A stretch of DNA of 32,676 nucleotides from Lysobacteraceae bacterium. Its GTDB lineage: Bacteria > Pseudomonadota > Gammaproteobacteria > Xanthomonadales > Rhodanobacteraceae. The DNA is taken from positions 1 through 32,676 of the forward strand of contig JAGWVM010000025.1 in the NCBI GenBank assembly GCA_018970895.1, read 5' to 3'. A program made the translations under genes and the position numbers. The notes beneath the pieces are model-generated. The model was not told where the DNA came from, did no database searches, and saw nothing but the letters and a program-made list of their open reading frames with translations. Shown piece by piece: positions 7,444-15,006 of the stretch; the first letter of the stretch is position 1; every line of letters starts with the position of its first letter.

Positions 7444-9393
7444 TCAGGGGACCGGCATGCGCCGGACTCGCTGGCGATGCAGCAACATGGTCGAAAGGAT
7501 CCCGACGAAGGCCTGGTTATCGGCAAAGCCCACGGCATCGCCGCGACGGCACTTGTCGAACAGTCGCCCCACGCGCCCCGGATCGAAATAGCCGGCCTCG
7601 CGCAGACTGTCTGTCCCGAGCACGTCGGCGACATAGTCCAAGGGCTCGCCACCGAAAAAAAAGCTGCTGTGGTCGGGAGCACGGTAAGGCTGCTTGACAC
7701 GAAAACGTATGTCCTCCGGAAGCAGGCCAGCGAGCGCGCGGCGAAGAATGTACTTTTCGTTGAGTCCGCGGATTTTCCAGTGGTCGGGCAGGCGGTTTCC
7801 GAACTCCACCACCCGATGATCGAGGAACGGGAAGCGACCCTCCACCGAATGCGCCATCGCCGGCCGATCGCCCTGCATGGGCAGCAAATATGCCGAGAGT
7901 AAGGTATGTGCCTCGACATACTGGTCTCGTGCAAGCGGGCTCCACCCGGCGATCGACGACGGCAGCGTCTCCTCCAGTGAGGTCAACGGATCCCATCCCT
8001 GGACTTCCGCTCGCCACGACGGGGAGAAAAAAGCCAATGCGCGCTGCGACGTCGACCAGCGCGGCATGTGGGCGAACACCGGTCGATCGCCGTGCTCCAT
8101 GCCACGACCGAAGAAAGACCGCGCCATCGCCGCATTGGCCACCGGCGAGTGGTCCAGGTACCCGTACAGTCGCCTCAGCAGTAGTGGTCGCCACGTCGAG
8201 GAGGGCTGGCGAGCCCAGAAGCGCCTGATCTTTGCTTCCTTGAACAGGTCGTAGCCACCGAAGACCTCATCGGCCCCCTCTCCCGTCAGCACGACACGGA
8301 ATCCCCGATCATGGACGTGCGCCGCCAGCAGCATCAACGGGACGCCGGCGGTGCGCAGCAGCGGCGACTCGGCATGCTCGATCAAGCGCGGAAACGCTTC
8401 ACCGATGTCACGTCGAGTGCAATGCAGTGTGGTGTGCTCGGTTTCCAGATGGGAAACCACCCTCGCCTGGAACCCGCTCTCGTCGAATTCGGCATCTTCG
8501 AAGGCCACCGAGAAAGTGCGTAAGGGATTCGTGGTGAAGTGCCGGACAAGCGCCACCACAGCCGACGAATCGAGCCCACCGCTCAGGTAGGCGCCCACCG
8601 CAACATCGGCGCGCAGCTGCAGACGCACGGCATCGATCAGCAGCTCGCGCAGAGCGCCCGCGGCCTCGTCCATGGAGCCGAAAGGCCGCTGGACATGCCC
8701 GTCGCGGCAATCAGGGAAAACCCAATCCCAGTAACGACGAAGTGATCGGCGGCCATCCGCCTCCACTACCAGGACATGCCCTGGCGGCACGCTCTGGACG
8801 CCCTGGAATACCGTATCCGGAGAGATGACGCCCCAATACGTCATCGCCTGCGCGACGCCACGGGGATCGAGCACTCCAAGCTGGGGCAAAGCTGCCAGCA
8901 AGGCCTTGATCTCCGAGCCAAACCACAGCATCCCGCCCGTGCCCGCGTGGAAGAGGGGACGAATTCCCGTGCGATCACGCGCAAGCAGCAACCGTCGCTG
9001 CTCGCCGTCCCAGAGCGCAAGAGCGAATTGACCGTTCAGGTGGTCGACAAAATCGTCGCCGTACTGTTCGTACAGATGGACGATGACTTCGGTATCGGAC
9101 TGCGTGTAGAACCGGTGACCGAGCGCCTCCAACATGCGGCGCAACTCGAGATAGTTGAATATCTCGCCATTGAGAACGGTCCACACCGTGCCACGCTCGT
9201 TGCGTACCGGCTGGCTACCTGTCGCCAGGTCGATGATCGCCAGACGCGCATGGGCCAGTCCTATGCCATCGCCCACGAAATAGCCGAATCCGTCCGGGCC
9301 ACGGTGGCGCAATGTTTCTATCATCCGTCTGAGCAATTCACCACTTGCATCCGGACCGTGCTTGACCCCGACGAATCCTGCGATACCACACAT
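7444..9393 (-). CDS. asnB: Asparagine synthase-like glutamine-dependent amidotransferase, first gene of operon
   Basis: A 649-residue AsnB-type enzyme. The N-terminal glutaminase domain starts with MCGIAGF, and Cys2 would be the nucleophile after Met removal. RHRGPD (29-34) and NGEIFNY (75-81) follow. The synthetase domain has the PP-loop YLSGGLDSS (269-277), then TGEGADEVFGGYD and EGRFPFLDHR. I placed the start at 9393 because Cys2 must be N-terminal; the frame is open 45 codons further upstream. A GAGG Shine-Dalgarno stands about 11 bases before the ATG. Such enzymes make asparagine or amidate other carboxylates in antibiotic and polysaccharide pathways. In this operon the target is more likely a pathway intermediate. 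The symbol refers to the family, not to proven asparagine synthesis. Confidence 0.92.
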   Translation of the reverse strand: MCGIAGFVGVKHGPDASGELLRRMIETLRHRGPDGFGYFVGDGIGLAHARLAIIDLATGSQPVRNERGTVWTVLNGEIFNYLELRRMLEALGHRFYTQSDTEVIVHLYEQYGDDFVDHLNGQFALALWDGEQRRLLLARDRTGIRPLFHAGTGGMLWFGSEIKALLAALPQLGVLDPRGVAQAMTYWGVISPDTVFQGVQSVPPGHVLVVEADGRRSLRRYWDWVFPDCRDGHVQRPFGSMDEAAGALRELLIDAVRLQLRADVAVGAYLSGGLDSSAVVALVRHFTTNPLRTFSVAFEDAEFDESGFQARVVSHLETEHTTLHCTRRDIGEAFPRLIEHAESPLLRTAGVPLMLLAAHVHDRGFRVVLTGEGADEVFGGYDLFKEAKIRRFWARQPSSTWRPLLLRRLYGYLDHSPVANAAMARSFFGRGMEHGDRPVFAHMPRWSTSQRALAFFSPSWRAEVQGWDPLTSLEETLPSSIAGWSPLARDQYVEAHTLLSAYLLPMQGDRPAMAHSVEGRFPFLDHRVVEFGNRLPDHWKIRGLNEKYILRRALAGLLPEDIRFRVKQPYRAPDHSSFFFGGEPLDYVADVLGTDSLREAGYFDPGRVGRLFDKCRRGDAVGFADNQAFVGILSTMLLHRQRVRRMPVP

Positions 9394-9410
9394 GAATTGA
9401 ATTTCCTCAA

Positions 9411-9423
9411 GGTCACTTTGACC
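9411..9423. promoter_or_regulatory. Inverted repeat near the asnB start, possible operator
   Basis: The bases read GGTCA-CTT-TGACC, a perfect 5-bp inverted repeat 18 bp upstream of the asnB ATG. A third GGTCA half-site is at 9475-9479. An 8-bp direct repeat ACGTCGAG occurs at 9460-9467 and 9480-9487, 20 bp apart. The 106-bp gap before asnB is the natural place for the operon promoter. A TTGACC on the minus strand (9480-9475) could serve as a -35 element, but I see no good -10 at the right spacing. Confidence 0.35.
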
Positions 9424-9499
9424 ACGGATTCGGCAACAGCCGGAGCGACGCAGGCTTTGACGTCGAGAACTTACGGTCAACGTCGAGGAGGAAAGCGGC

Positions 9500-10513
9500 T
9501 CAGTCGGCCACCGCCAGCACGCATTCATCGGCCCCCAGCGCCCGGCAGCACAGGCCGATCACGTGAGCCTGCGCGGCGGACTCGTCCGCCTGCGGGTCCA
9601 TTGCACCGTGCAGCACGCCGGCGTAGAAGACGCAGCCGGACCTACCCGGCGTCCCGCACAGCGGACTTTCGCCCAGGTGAATCTGCCCCCCCTGCAGGCG
9701 GGCATCGAGCAGTTCGCCCAGGGCAGGCAGGCCACGCTTGGAGAGCGCCTCGCCCGGCCGCAGCAGCGAGCCCGCCACGCCTTGCCGGTCGGCGATCCAG
9801 CGTCCCACCCGCACGCCGGCCAGGCTCAGCGACGCCTGCCTGGCGCCCGGCACCACGGCCTGCTCCATCGCCCTGACCAGCGGCAGCGCCGCCGGATAGA
9901 CGCCCGGCAGCAGCCGCATCAGCCGGTCGACCGCGACCAGGTCCGGCTCAAGCGATGGCGCCTCGACCGCGGCCGGCGGAGCCGGCGGCGGACCGGGTCG
10001 GCGGGGCGACGGCAGCGTCATCGGCGCCGGCCAGGCCTCCCAGGGAATGTCCGCCTCGATATCCAGCGACGGCAGCGGCTCGATCACCTCCGGCTCGGCC
10101 GGCCGTGCCGGCACGCCGCCGAAAAACGCCGTCGCCTCGACGTCGGGCACTTTCGGCGGCGGCGGCATCGGCGGTCCCCCGAGCACATGCCTGCCGGCGG
10201 CGGGCGGAGCCGGCGGAGCGGGTGGCGGGACGTAGTCGGTCTGGCGCGACGCGGCGAAGTGCGGCCGCATCGTGTCGCCCTCGGCCGGCTCGATGCGGTA
10301 GCTGACCACGCGCTCGTTTCCGCCCAGCGCCGCATCGAGCGTGCGTTTCGAGCGCGGTTGGCCCCGCACGAGCAGCGTCAGCAGCGCGCCGTGGCGGTCA
10401 TCGGCCAACCGGTGGCGCAGCAGCAGCATCCCGCTGGCCGTGATGGCGCGACCGACTTCCCCCAGCAACCCTTCGCGCTCCAGCGCGAGAATCTGCACTT
10501 CCAGCTCGACCAT
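9500..10513 (-). CDS. ACT-domain protein with proline-rich linker and V4R-like C-terminal domain
   Basis: A 337-residue soluble protein. Residues 1-75 have the beta-alpha-beta-beta pattern and EREGLLGEVGRAI start typical of ACT domains, which bind small ligands such as amino acids. Residues about 80-190 are a low-complexity Pro/Ala-rich linker. The C-terminal part (about 190-337) ends with FYAGVLHGAM and CCRALGADECVLAV, which resembles the end of V4R (4-vinyl-reductase-like) ligand-binding domains. That assignment is tentative. The start at 10513 follows a GGGGGAG Shine-Dalgarno. The gene lies upstream of asnB on the same strand, but the 106-bp gap and higher GC suggest it is not part of that operon. 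Confidence 0.8.
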   Translation of the reverse strand: MVELEVQILALEREGLLGEVGRAITASGMLLLRHRLADDRHGALLTLLVRGQPRSKRTLDAALGGNERVVSYRIEPAEGDTMRPHFAASRQTDYVPPPAPPAPPAAGRHVLGGPPMPPPPKVPDVEATAFFGGVPARPAEPEVIEPLPSLDIEADIPWEAWPAPMTLPSPRRPGPPPAPPAAVEAPSLEPDLVAVDRLMRLLPGVYPAALPLVRAMEQAVVPGARQASLSLAGVRVGRWIADRQGVAGSLLRPGEALSKRGLPALGELLDARLQGGQIHLGESPLCGTPGRSGCVFYAGVLHGAMDPQADESAAQAHVIGLCCRALGADECVLAVAD

Positions 10514-10632
10514 CGGACTCCCCCGTCAGCGGCACCGGCCAGAACGCCGGCGCGCGCAACCGTCGCCTGCATGCGACAGGCTGGAAATGTCGCATAAACC
10601 GTCGCCGGAGGCATGCCTGGTGCAGGTGGCGG

Positions 10633-10940
10633 TCACGCGTCGAGGCGACGCCAGCCCCCGAACCCCTCTTCCCGCACGATGCGGCCGTCGCGCAGATGGA
10701 AAACGTGCAGCAGGCGCTGCCCGGCGCACGAGCCCGTCGGCGCTGGCGAAGCGGTCCATCGGCCGGATCCCGATCTCGGCCATCGTGGCGAACATGCGCA
10801 GGTCGTTTTCGCCGATCGCGTCGAGCACATCGAAGCGCTGGCCGCGGCCGGGGATCTCCGGCACGGCGTCCCCGGTGCTCAGCGCGAGCACGCCGCCCGG
10901 CTCGCCGGACAGCTGCGCGCGACCACGATGGCCCGGCGGC
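10633..10940 (-). pseudogene. Decayed SnoaL/NTF2-like gene (frameshifted)
   Basis: The 490 bp between 10514 and 11002 has no intact gene. On the minus strand, one frame reads protein-like sequence ending IRPMDRFASADG. A second frame then continues with LLHVFHLRDGRIVREEGF and stops with TGA at 10633-10635. The second part looks like the final strands of a SnoaL/NTF2-fold protein. The frames join near 10720-10740, consistent with one frameshift. The N-terminal third and the start are not recognisable. The family call rests on a short C-terminal stretch. Confidence 0.4.
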
Positions 10941-11002
10941 GCGCCGTGCCGGGGGCGCGGCGGACGTGATCGACGCCACCGCCTACGCCACGGCCGACCG
11001 GC

Positions 11003-11674
11003 TCAGTCGATGAAGCGGGCGTAGGCGTCCAGCGGCAGCCGCTCGATCGCCGGCACCGTGCAGCCCTCGGCCGGATGCCCCACCACCAGCAGCAGGAACG
11101 GCATCTCGTTGCGCGGGCGCCCCAGCAATTCGTTGAGGAAGCCCATCGGGCTCGGCGTGTGGGTGAGCGTGGCCAGCCCCGCGCGGTGCAGCGCGGCGAC
11201 CAGCAGCCCGGTGGCGATGCCGACCGACTCCTGCGGGTAGTAGCGCTTGTGCTTCTGCCCCTGCGCGTCGAGGCCGAAGCGCTGGTAGAAGATGCCGATC
11301 AGCCACGGCGCGGCCTCCAGGAACGGCTTGTCCGCGTCGGTGCCCAGCGGCGCGAGCGCCTCCAACCACTCGTCCGGCGCGCGCCGCTCGTAGAACTCGC
11401 GTTCCTCCGCCTCGGCCGCCTCGCGGATGCGCCGGCGCAGCGGTCCCTGCCCCACCGCCACGAACCGCCAGGGCTGCTGGTGGGCTCCGCTGGGAGCGCT
11501 GCCGGCGGCGCGCAGGCAGTGCTCGATCACGGCGCGCGGCACTGGTGTCGGGGCAAAGTCGCGCACGGTACGGCGACTGGCCATCTCCTCGGCGAACGCG
11601 GCGGCTGCGGCGATCCTCGCCTCGTCACTCATCGGCGCACGGGCGGGCAAGGACATGACGGCGTGGCTGGGCAC
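11003..11674 (-). CDS. Nitroreductase family protein
   Basis: An FMN-dependent nitroreductase-fold protein of about 223 residues. It has the N-terminal FMN phosphate-binding pattern SRRTVRDF, then [12 protein letters not shown] (the usual SGxNxQPW block) and, near the C-terminus, a glycine-containing [14 protein letters not shown] helix and LLLVVGHPA strand. Family members reduce nitro groups, quinones or enones with NAD(P)H or act as dehalogenases; the substrate is unknown. I chose the GTG at 11674 because an AGGGAG Shine-Dalgarno precedes it by about 7 bases. An ATG at 11656 is an alternative. It is divergent from the acylase gene. Confidence 0.9.
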   Translation of the reverse strand: MPSHAVMSLPARAPMSDEARIAAAAAFAEEMASRRTVRDFAPTPVPRAVIEHCLRAAGSAPSGAHQQPWRFVAVGQGPLRRRIREAAEAEEREFYERRAPDEWLEALAPLGTDADKPFLEAAPWLIGIFYQRFGLDAQGQKHKRYYPQESVGIATGLLVAALHRAGLATLTHTPSPMGFLNELLGRPRNEMPFLLLVVGHPAEGCTVPAIERLPLDAYARFID

Positions 11675-11738
11675 GGGAGCGCTCCCTCGTTCGGATGTCC
11701 GGCCATCGTAGCGGTCCACCGCCCGCTGGCCAGCCCGG

Positions 11739-11757
11739 CCGCACCCCGCTTGTGCGG
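11739..11757. repeat. Inverted repeat in the nitroreductase/acylase intergenic region
   Basis: CCGCAC and GTGCGG are separated by 7 bases in the divergent 154-bp gap. It could be an operator for either gene or a chance hairpin in GC-rich DNA. A TACAAC at 11793-11798 could be the -10 element for the downstream acylase, but the -35 is poor. Confidence 0.25.
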
Positions 11758-11828
11758 CTCGGGGGGGCGTCGCCAAGCTGCCCCCGGTGCGCTACAACAC
11801 GGGGCTTGCCGACCCGAGGGGAAACTCC

Positions 11829-14051
11829 ATGCCGATCCGTACCGCGTCCCGCGCGCACCGATGCCCTGCCCGCCCGGCCTCGCTGGCGCTGGCGCTCTCC
11901 CTCGGGCTGCTGGCCGGCGCACCGGTCCACGCCGCCGACGCCGCACGGGCCCGCCTGCAGCGCGAGGCGCAGGCGGTGACGATCACCCGCGACGACTGGG
12001 GCATCGCCCACGTGCACGGCAGGACAGACGCCGATGCCGTGTTCGGCATGGCCTACGCGCAGGCCGAGGACGACTTCCACCGCGTCGAGACCAACTACCT
12101 GCTCTCGCTCGGCCGCATGGCCGAGGCCAAGGGCGAATCGTCGATCTGGCTGGACCTGCGGCAGCAGCTGTTCATCGACCCGGTGAAGCTCAAGCAGCTC
12201 TACGCGCAGAGCCCGGGCTGGCTGCGCCAGCTGATGGATGCCTGGGCCGACGGTCTGAACTGGTACCTCGCCACGCACCCGGACGTGCATCCGGAAGTGA
12301 TCACCCATTTCGAACCGTGGATGGCGCTGTCCTTCACCGAGGGCAGCATCGGCGGCGACATCGAGCGGGTCGAGCTCGAGCCGCTGAAGGATTTCTACGG
12401 CCGGCCCGACGACGCGCCGCTGGCGACCGTCGAGATGCGCCCGAGCTGGGTCGAGCCGACCGGCTCCAACGGCATCGCCATCGCGCCCAAGCTCAGCGCC
12501 GACGGCCACGCGCTGCTGCTGATCAACCCGCACACCTCGTTCTTCTTCCGCTCCGAGCTGCAGATGACCAGCGACCAGGGGCTGGACGCCTACGGCGCGG
12601 TGACCTGGGGCCAGTTCTTCATCTACCAGGGCTTCAACCGGCACGTCGGCTGGATGCACACCTCCACCGGCGTCGACGCGGTGGACGAGTTCGCCGAGAC
12701 GATCGTGCGCAAGGACGGCAAGCTCTACTACCGCTACGGCACGGCGCTGCGGCCGGTCACCTCGCGGCAGATCACCGTGCCTTACAAGACCCAGGACGGC
12801 ACGATGGCCCGCCGCACCTTCACCGCGTACTTCACCCACCACGGCCCGATCGTGCGCAGGGACGGCGACAGGTGGATCGCCGAGGCGCTGATGAACACGC
12901 CGGTCCCGGCGCTGGAGCAGAGCTGGCTGCGCACGAAAACGCACGACTACGCCAGCTACATGAAGGTGGCCGAGCTGAAGGCCAATTCGTCGAACAACAC
13001 GCTGTTCGCCGACGACAAGGGCGAGATCGCCTTCCTGATGCCGCAGTTCGTGCCCAGGCGTGACAACCGCTTCGACTACACCAGGCCCGTGGACGGCGCG
13101 AACCCGGCCACCGACTGGCACGGCCTCACCCCGCTGGACCAGCTGCCGCAGGTGGTGAACCCGCCGAACGGCTGGGCCTTCAACACCAACGACTGGCCGT
13201 ACTCCGCCGCCGGCCCGTACAGCCCGAAACCCGCCGACTTTCCACGCTACATGGACACCTTCGGCGAGAACCCGCGCGGCCTGCACGCCACCCGCCTGCT
13301 CACCGGCGCGAAGGACGTCACCCGCGCCTCGCTGATCACCATGGCCTTCGACTCGTATCTCCCGGCGTTCGCGCGCCAGCTGCCGGTGCTGATCCACGAC
13401 TACGACGCGCTGCCCGCCAGCGATCCGCTAAAAGCCAAGCTGCGCGGCCCGATCGCCCTGCTGCGCGGCTGGGACGATCGCTGGGGCATCGCCTCGATGC
13501 CGACCACGCTGGCGGTGTTCTGGGGCGACACGCTGTGGGACGAGGTAAGCAAGGCGGACACCGCCGAGGGCCTGTCGATCTACGACGTGATGGCCGAGAA
13601 GGCCGGCCCGCAGCAACGCCTGCACGCGCTGTCCGAGGCGGTGGACCGGCTGCAGCACGACTTCGGCCACTGGGGCGTGCCGTGGGGCGAGGTCAACCGC
13701 TTCCAGCGCATCAACGGCGCGATCCAGCAGCCGTTCGACGACAGCAAGCCGAGCATCCCGGTGCCGTTCACCTCCTCGCGCTGGGGCTCGCTGGCCTCGT
13801 TCGGTGCGCACCGCTGGCCGGGCACCAAGCGCTACTACGGCACCAGCGGCAACAGCTTCGTCGCGGTGGTGGAGTTCGGCCCGAAGGTGAGCGCCCGCGC
13901 GATCACTGCCGGCGGCGAGAGTGGCCATCCGGACTCGCCGCATTTCAACGACGAGGCCGAGCGCTACACCACCGGCAACCTGCGCGAGGTGTATTTCTGG
14001 CCCGAGCAGCTGAAGGGCCACACCGAGCGCGTGTACCACCCGGGCCAGTAG
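11829..14051 (+). CDS. Secreted penicillin acylase-family Ntn-hydrolase
   Basis: A 740-residue precursor. Residues 1-36 form a signal peptide (Arg-rich start, hydrophobic core LALALSLGLLAG, then APVHA before ADA), so the enzyme acts in the periplasm or outside. The family start pattern ITRDDWGIAHVHG (52-64) and GMAYAQAEDDFHR (73-85) are present. The self-cleavage site is TG/SNG with Ser213 as expected nucleophile, followed by NPHTSFFF. Family members deacylate penicillins, acyl-homoserine lactones or other acyl amides; which one cannot be told. I chose the ATG at 11829 because GAGGGG precedes it and it puts the signal peptide at the N-terminus. Confidence 0.93.
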   Translation: MPIRTASRAHRCPARPASLALALSLGLLAGAPVHAADAARARLQREAQAVTITRDDWGIAHVHGRTDADAVFGMAYAQAEDDFHRVETNYLLSLGRMAEAKGESSIWLDLRQQLFIDPVKLKQLYAQSPGWLRQLMDAWADGLNWYLATHPDVHPEVITHFEPWMALSFTEGSIGGDIERVELEPLKDFYGRPDDAPLATVEMRPSWVEPTGSNGIAIAPKLSADGHALLLINPHTSFFFRSELQMTSDQGLDAYGAVTWGQFFIYQGFNRHVGWMHTSTGVDAVDEFAETIVRKDGKLYYRYGTALRPVTSRQITVPYKTQDGTMARRTFTAYFTHHGPIVRRDGDRWIAEALMNTPVPALEQSWLRTKTHDYASYMKVAELKANSSNNTLFADDKGEIAFLMPQFVPRRDNRFDYTRPVDGANPATDWHGLTPLDQLPQVVNPPNGWAFNTNDWPYSAAGPYSPKPADFPRYMDTFGENPRGLHATRLLTGAKDVTRASLITMAFDSYLPAFARQLPVLIHDYDALPASDPLKAKLRGPIALLRGWDDRWGIASMPTTLAVFWGDTLWDEVSKADTAEGLSIYDVMAEKAGPQQRLHALSEAVDRLQHDFGHWGVPWGEVNRFQRINGAIQQPFDDSKPSIPVPFTSSRWGSLASFGAHRWPGTKRYYGTSGNSFVAVVEFGPKVSARAITAGGESGHPDSPHFNDEAERYTTGNLREVYFWPEQLKGHTERVYHPGQ

Positions 14052-14061
14052 TCCCCGGCCG

Positions 14062-14096
14062 CACGCGGGACGGCGCTTAGCGGCGCGTCCCGCGTG
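14062..14096. terminator. Possible bidirectional terminator hairpin between convergent genes
   Basis: An 11-bp perfect inverted repeat (CACGCGGGACG at 14062-14072 and its complement at 14086-14096) with a 13-base loop lies between the convergent acylase and membrane protein genes and overlaps the last codons of the latter. There is no U-tract, so it could serve as a GC-rich stem rather than a classical terminator. Confidence 0.45.
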
Positions 14097-14886
14097 AACG
14101 GCGCAGCAGCGCCATCACGCCGATCGCCAGCATGGACGGCACGCCGGCCTGCAGCAGCTCGAACGGCCACAGGTTGTGCGAGGTGGGATCGGCGGCCACC
14201 CCGGTCACGATCTGTCCAATCACCCCCAGCATCAGCACCACCGGCACCGCAGCGGCAAGGCGCCAGCCGCCCCGCCAGCGCCAGCATGCCCAGGCCGGCA
14301 CCGCCAGGCCGCCGAGCGCAAGGGCGAACATCAGCAGCAGCAGGCCGTAGAAGAGCACGGTCTGGCCGACACTCAGCGGCGCAGCGGCGTCTCGCGCCAC
14401 GGCGGCTTGCCCTGCATCCCGCTGCTTCGCCAGCAGGTCGTCCACCCAGGCCGGCTTGTCGGCCCCGTCGTCCGCCGCATCGGCACCGGCGGACAGGTGC
14501 ACCGGCAGCGTCGCCACCACCGGCGTGCCGTCCCGACTGCCGTCACCGGCGATGATGCGGATCTCGTCGACCTGCGCGTCCGGCTTCAGCAGGAACAGCC
14601 AGCCCAGCGCGTCGCCCTTGCCGTCGTAGCGGATCGACGGGCTGGTCCCGACCGGCGCCGGCCTGCCGTGGAAATAGCCCTGCACCCAGATGCCCACGGG
14701 GTGGTCGGTGCGATAGACCAGCCGCAGGTAGAAATGCGCCCTTCCGCCCAGCGCGATGTCATCGCCCCGCGGCCAGGTGTCGACCACCCGAACCTGCGCC
14801 GGTGCCGGCATCGCATCGACGCGCCCCGGGCCACCCGCCAGCAGCAGGCCAAGCAGCAGCAACGCATGGCGAATCATTCCGTTCAT
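14077..14886 (-). CDS. Membrane-anchored protein of unknown function
   Basis: A 269-residue protein. It starts with a signal sequence or anchor (HALLLLGLLLAGGPGRVDA), followed by an extracytoplasmic beta-rich region with YLRLVYRTDHPVGIWVQGY (68-86 approx.). The C-terminal 100 residues hold about three hydrophobic helices (LFYGLLLLMFALAL, AAVPVVLMLGVIG and PSMLAIGVMALL). I do not recognise the family. The ATG at 14886 has a GGGGAGG Shine-Dalgarno 5 bases upstream. The same frame runs open upstream through the opposite CoA-transferase gene, but that part is an antisense shadow. It is divergent from the CoA-transferase gene, sharing a 120-bp leader. Confidence 0.8.
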   Translation of the reverse strand: MNGMIRHALLLLGLLLAGGPGRVDAMPAPAQVRVVDTWPRGDDIALGGRAHFYLRLVYRTDHPVGIWVQGYFHGRPAPVGTSPSIRYDGKGDALGWLFLLKPDAQVDEIRIIAGDGSRDGTPVVATLPVHLSAGADAADDGADKPAWVDDLLAKQRDAGQAAVARDAAAPLSVGQTVLFYGLLLLMFALALGGLAVPAWACWRWRGGWRLAAAVPVVLMLGVIGQIVTGVAADPTSHNLWPFELLQAGVPSMLAIGVMALLRRSRGTRR

Positions 14887-15006
14887 CACGCCTCCCCCGG
14901 AAACCCGTTCGCACCTCGAGCGGTTGCTGCGGTGCGCTGCCGCGCCCGATCGACAGCCCCGGGGCCGGCTCGCATCATCGCCAGGCGCCCCTCCCCCGGA
15001 ACCCCC

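Larger units (their letters stand above)
4740..9490. other. Segment of lower GC content inside the operon
   Basis: Hand counts give about 60% GC for line 4801-4860, about 48% for 7381-7440 and 58% for 9421-9480, against 67% at 12241-12300 and 73% at 28081-28140. The segment covers asnB, the carrier gene, the ligase and most of the methyltransferase. The NadE-like and GNAT genes have high GC like the flanks. No integrase or tRNA is seen at either edge. Lateral acquisition is inferred. Confidence 0.55.

Noticed and set aside
2566..9393. Operon as a nonribosomal peptide synthetase cluster
   Set aside because: No condensation, thioesterase or multi-domain adenylation-carrier proteins are present. 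Only a stand-alone ligase and carrier are seen.
9394..9528. N-terminal extension of asnB by 45 residues
   Set aside because: AsnB needs Cys2 at the mature N-terminus; the extension would bury it, and the ATG at 9393 has a Shine-Dalgarno.
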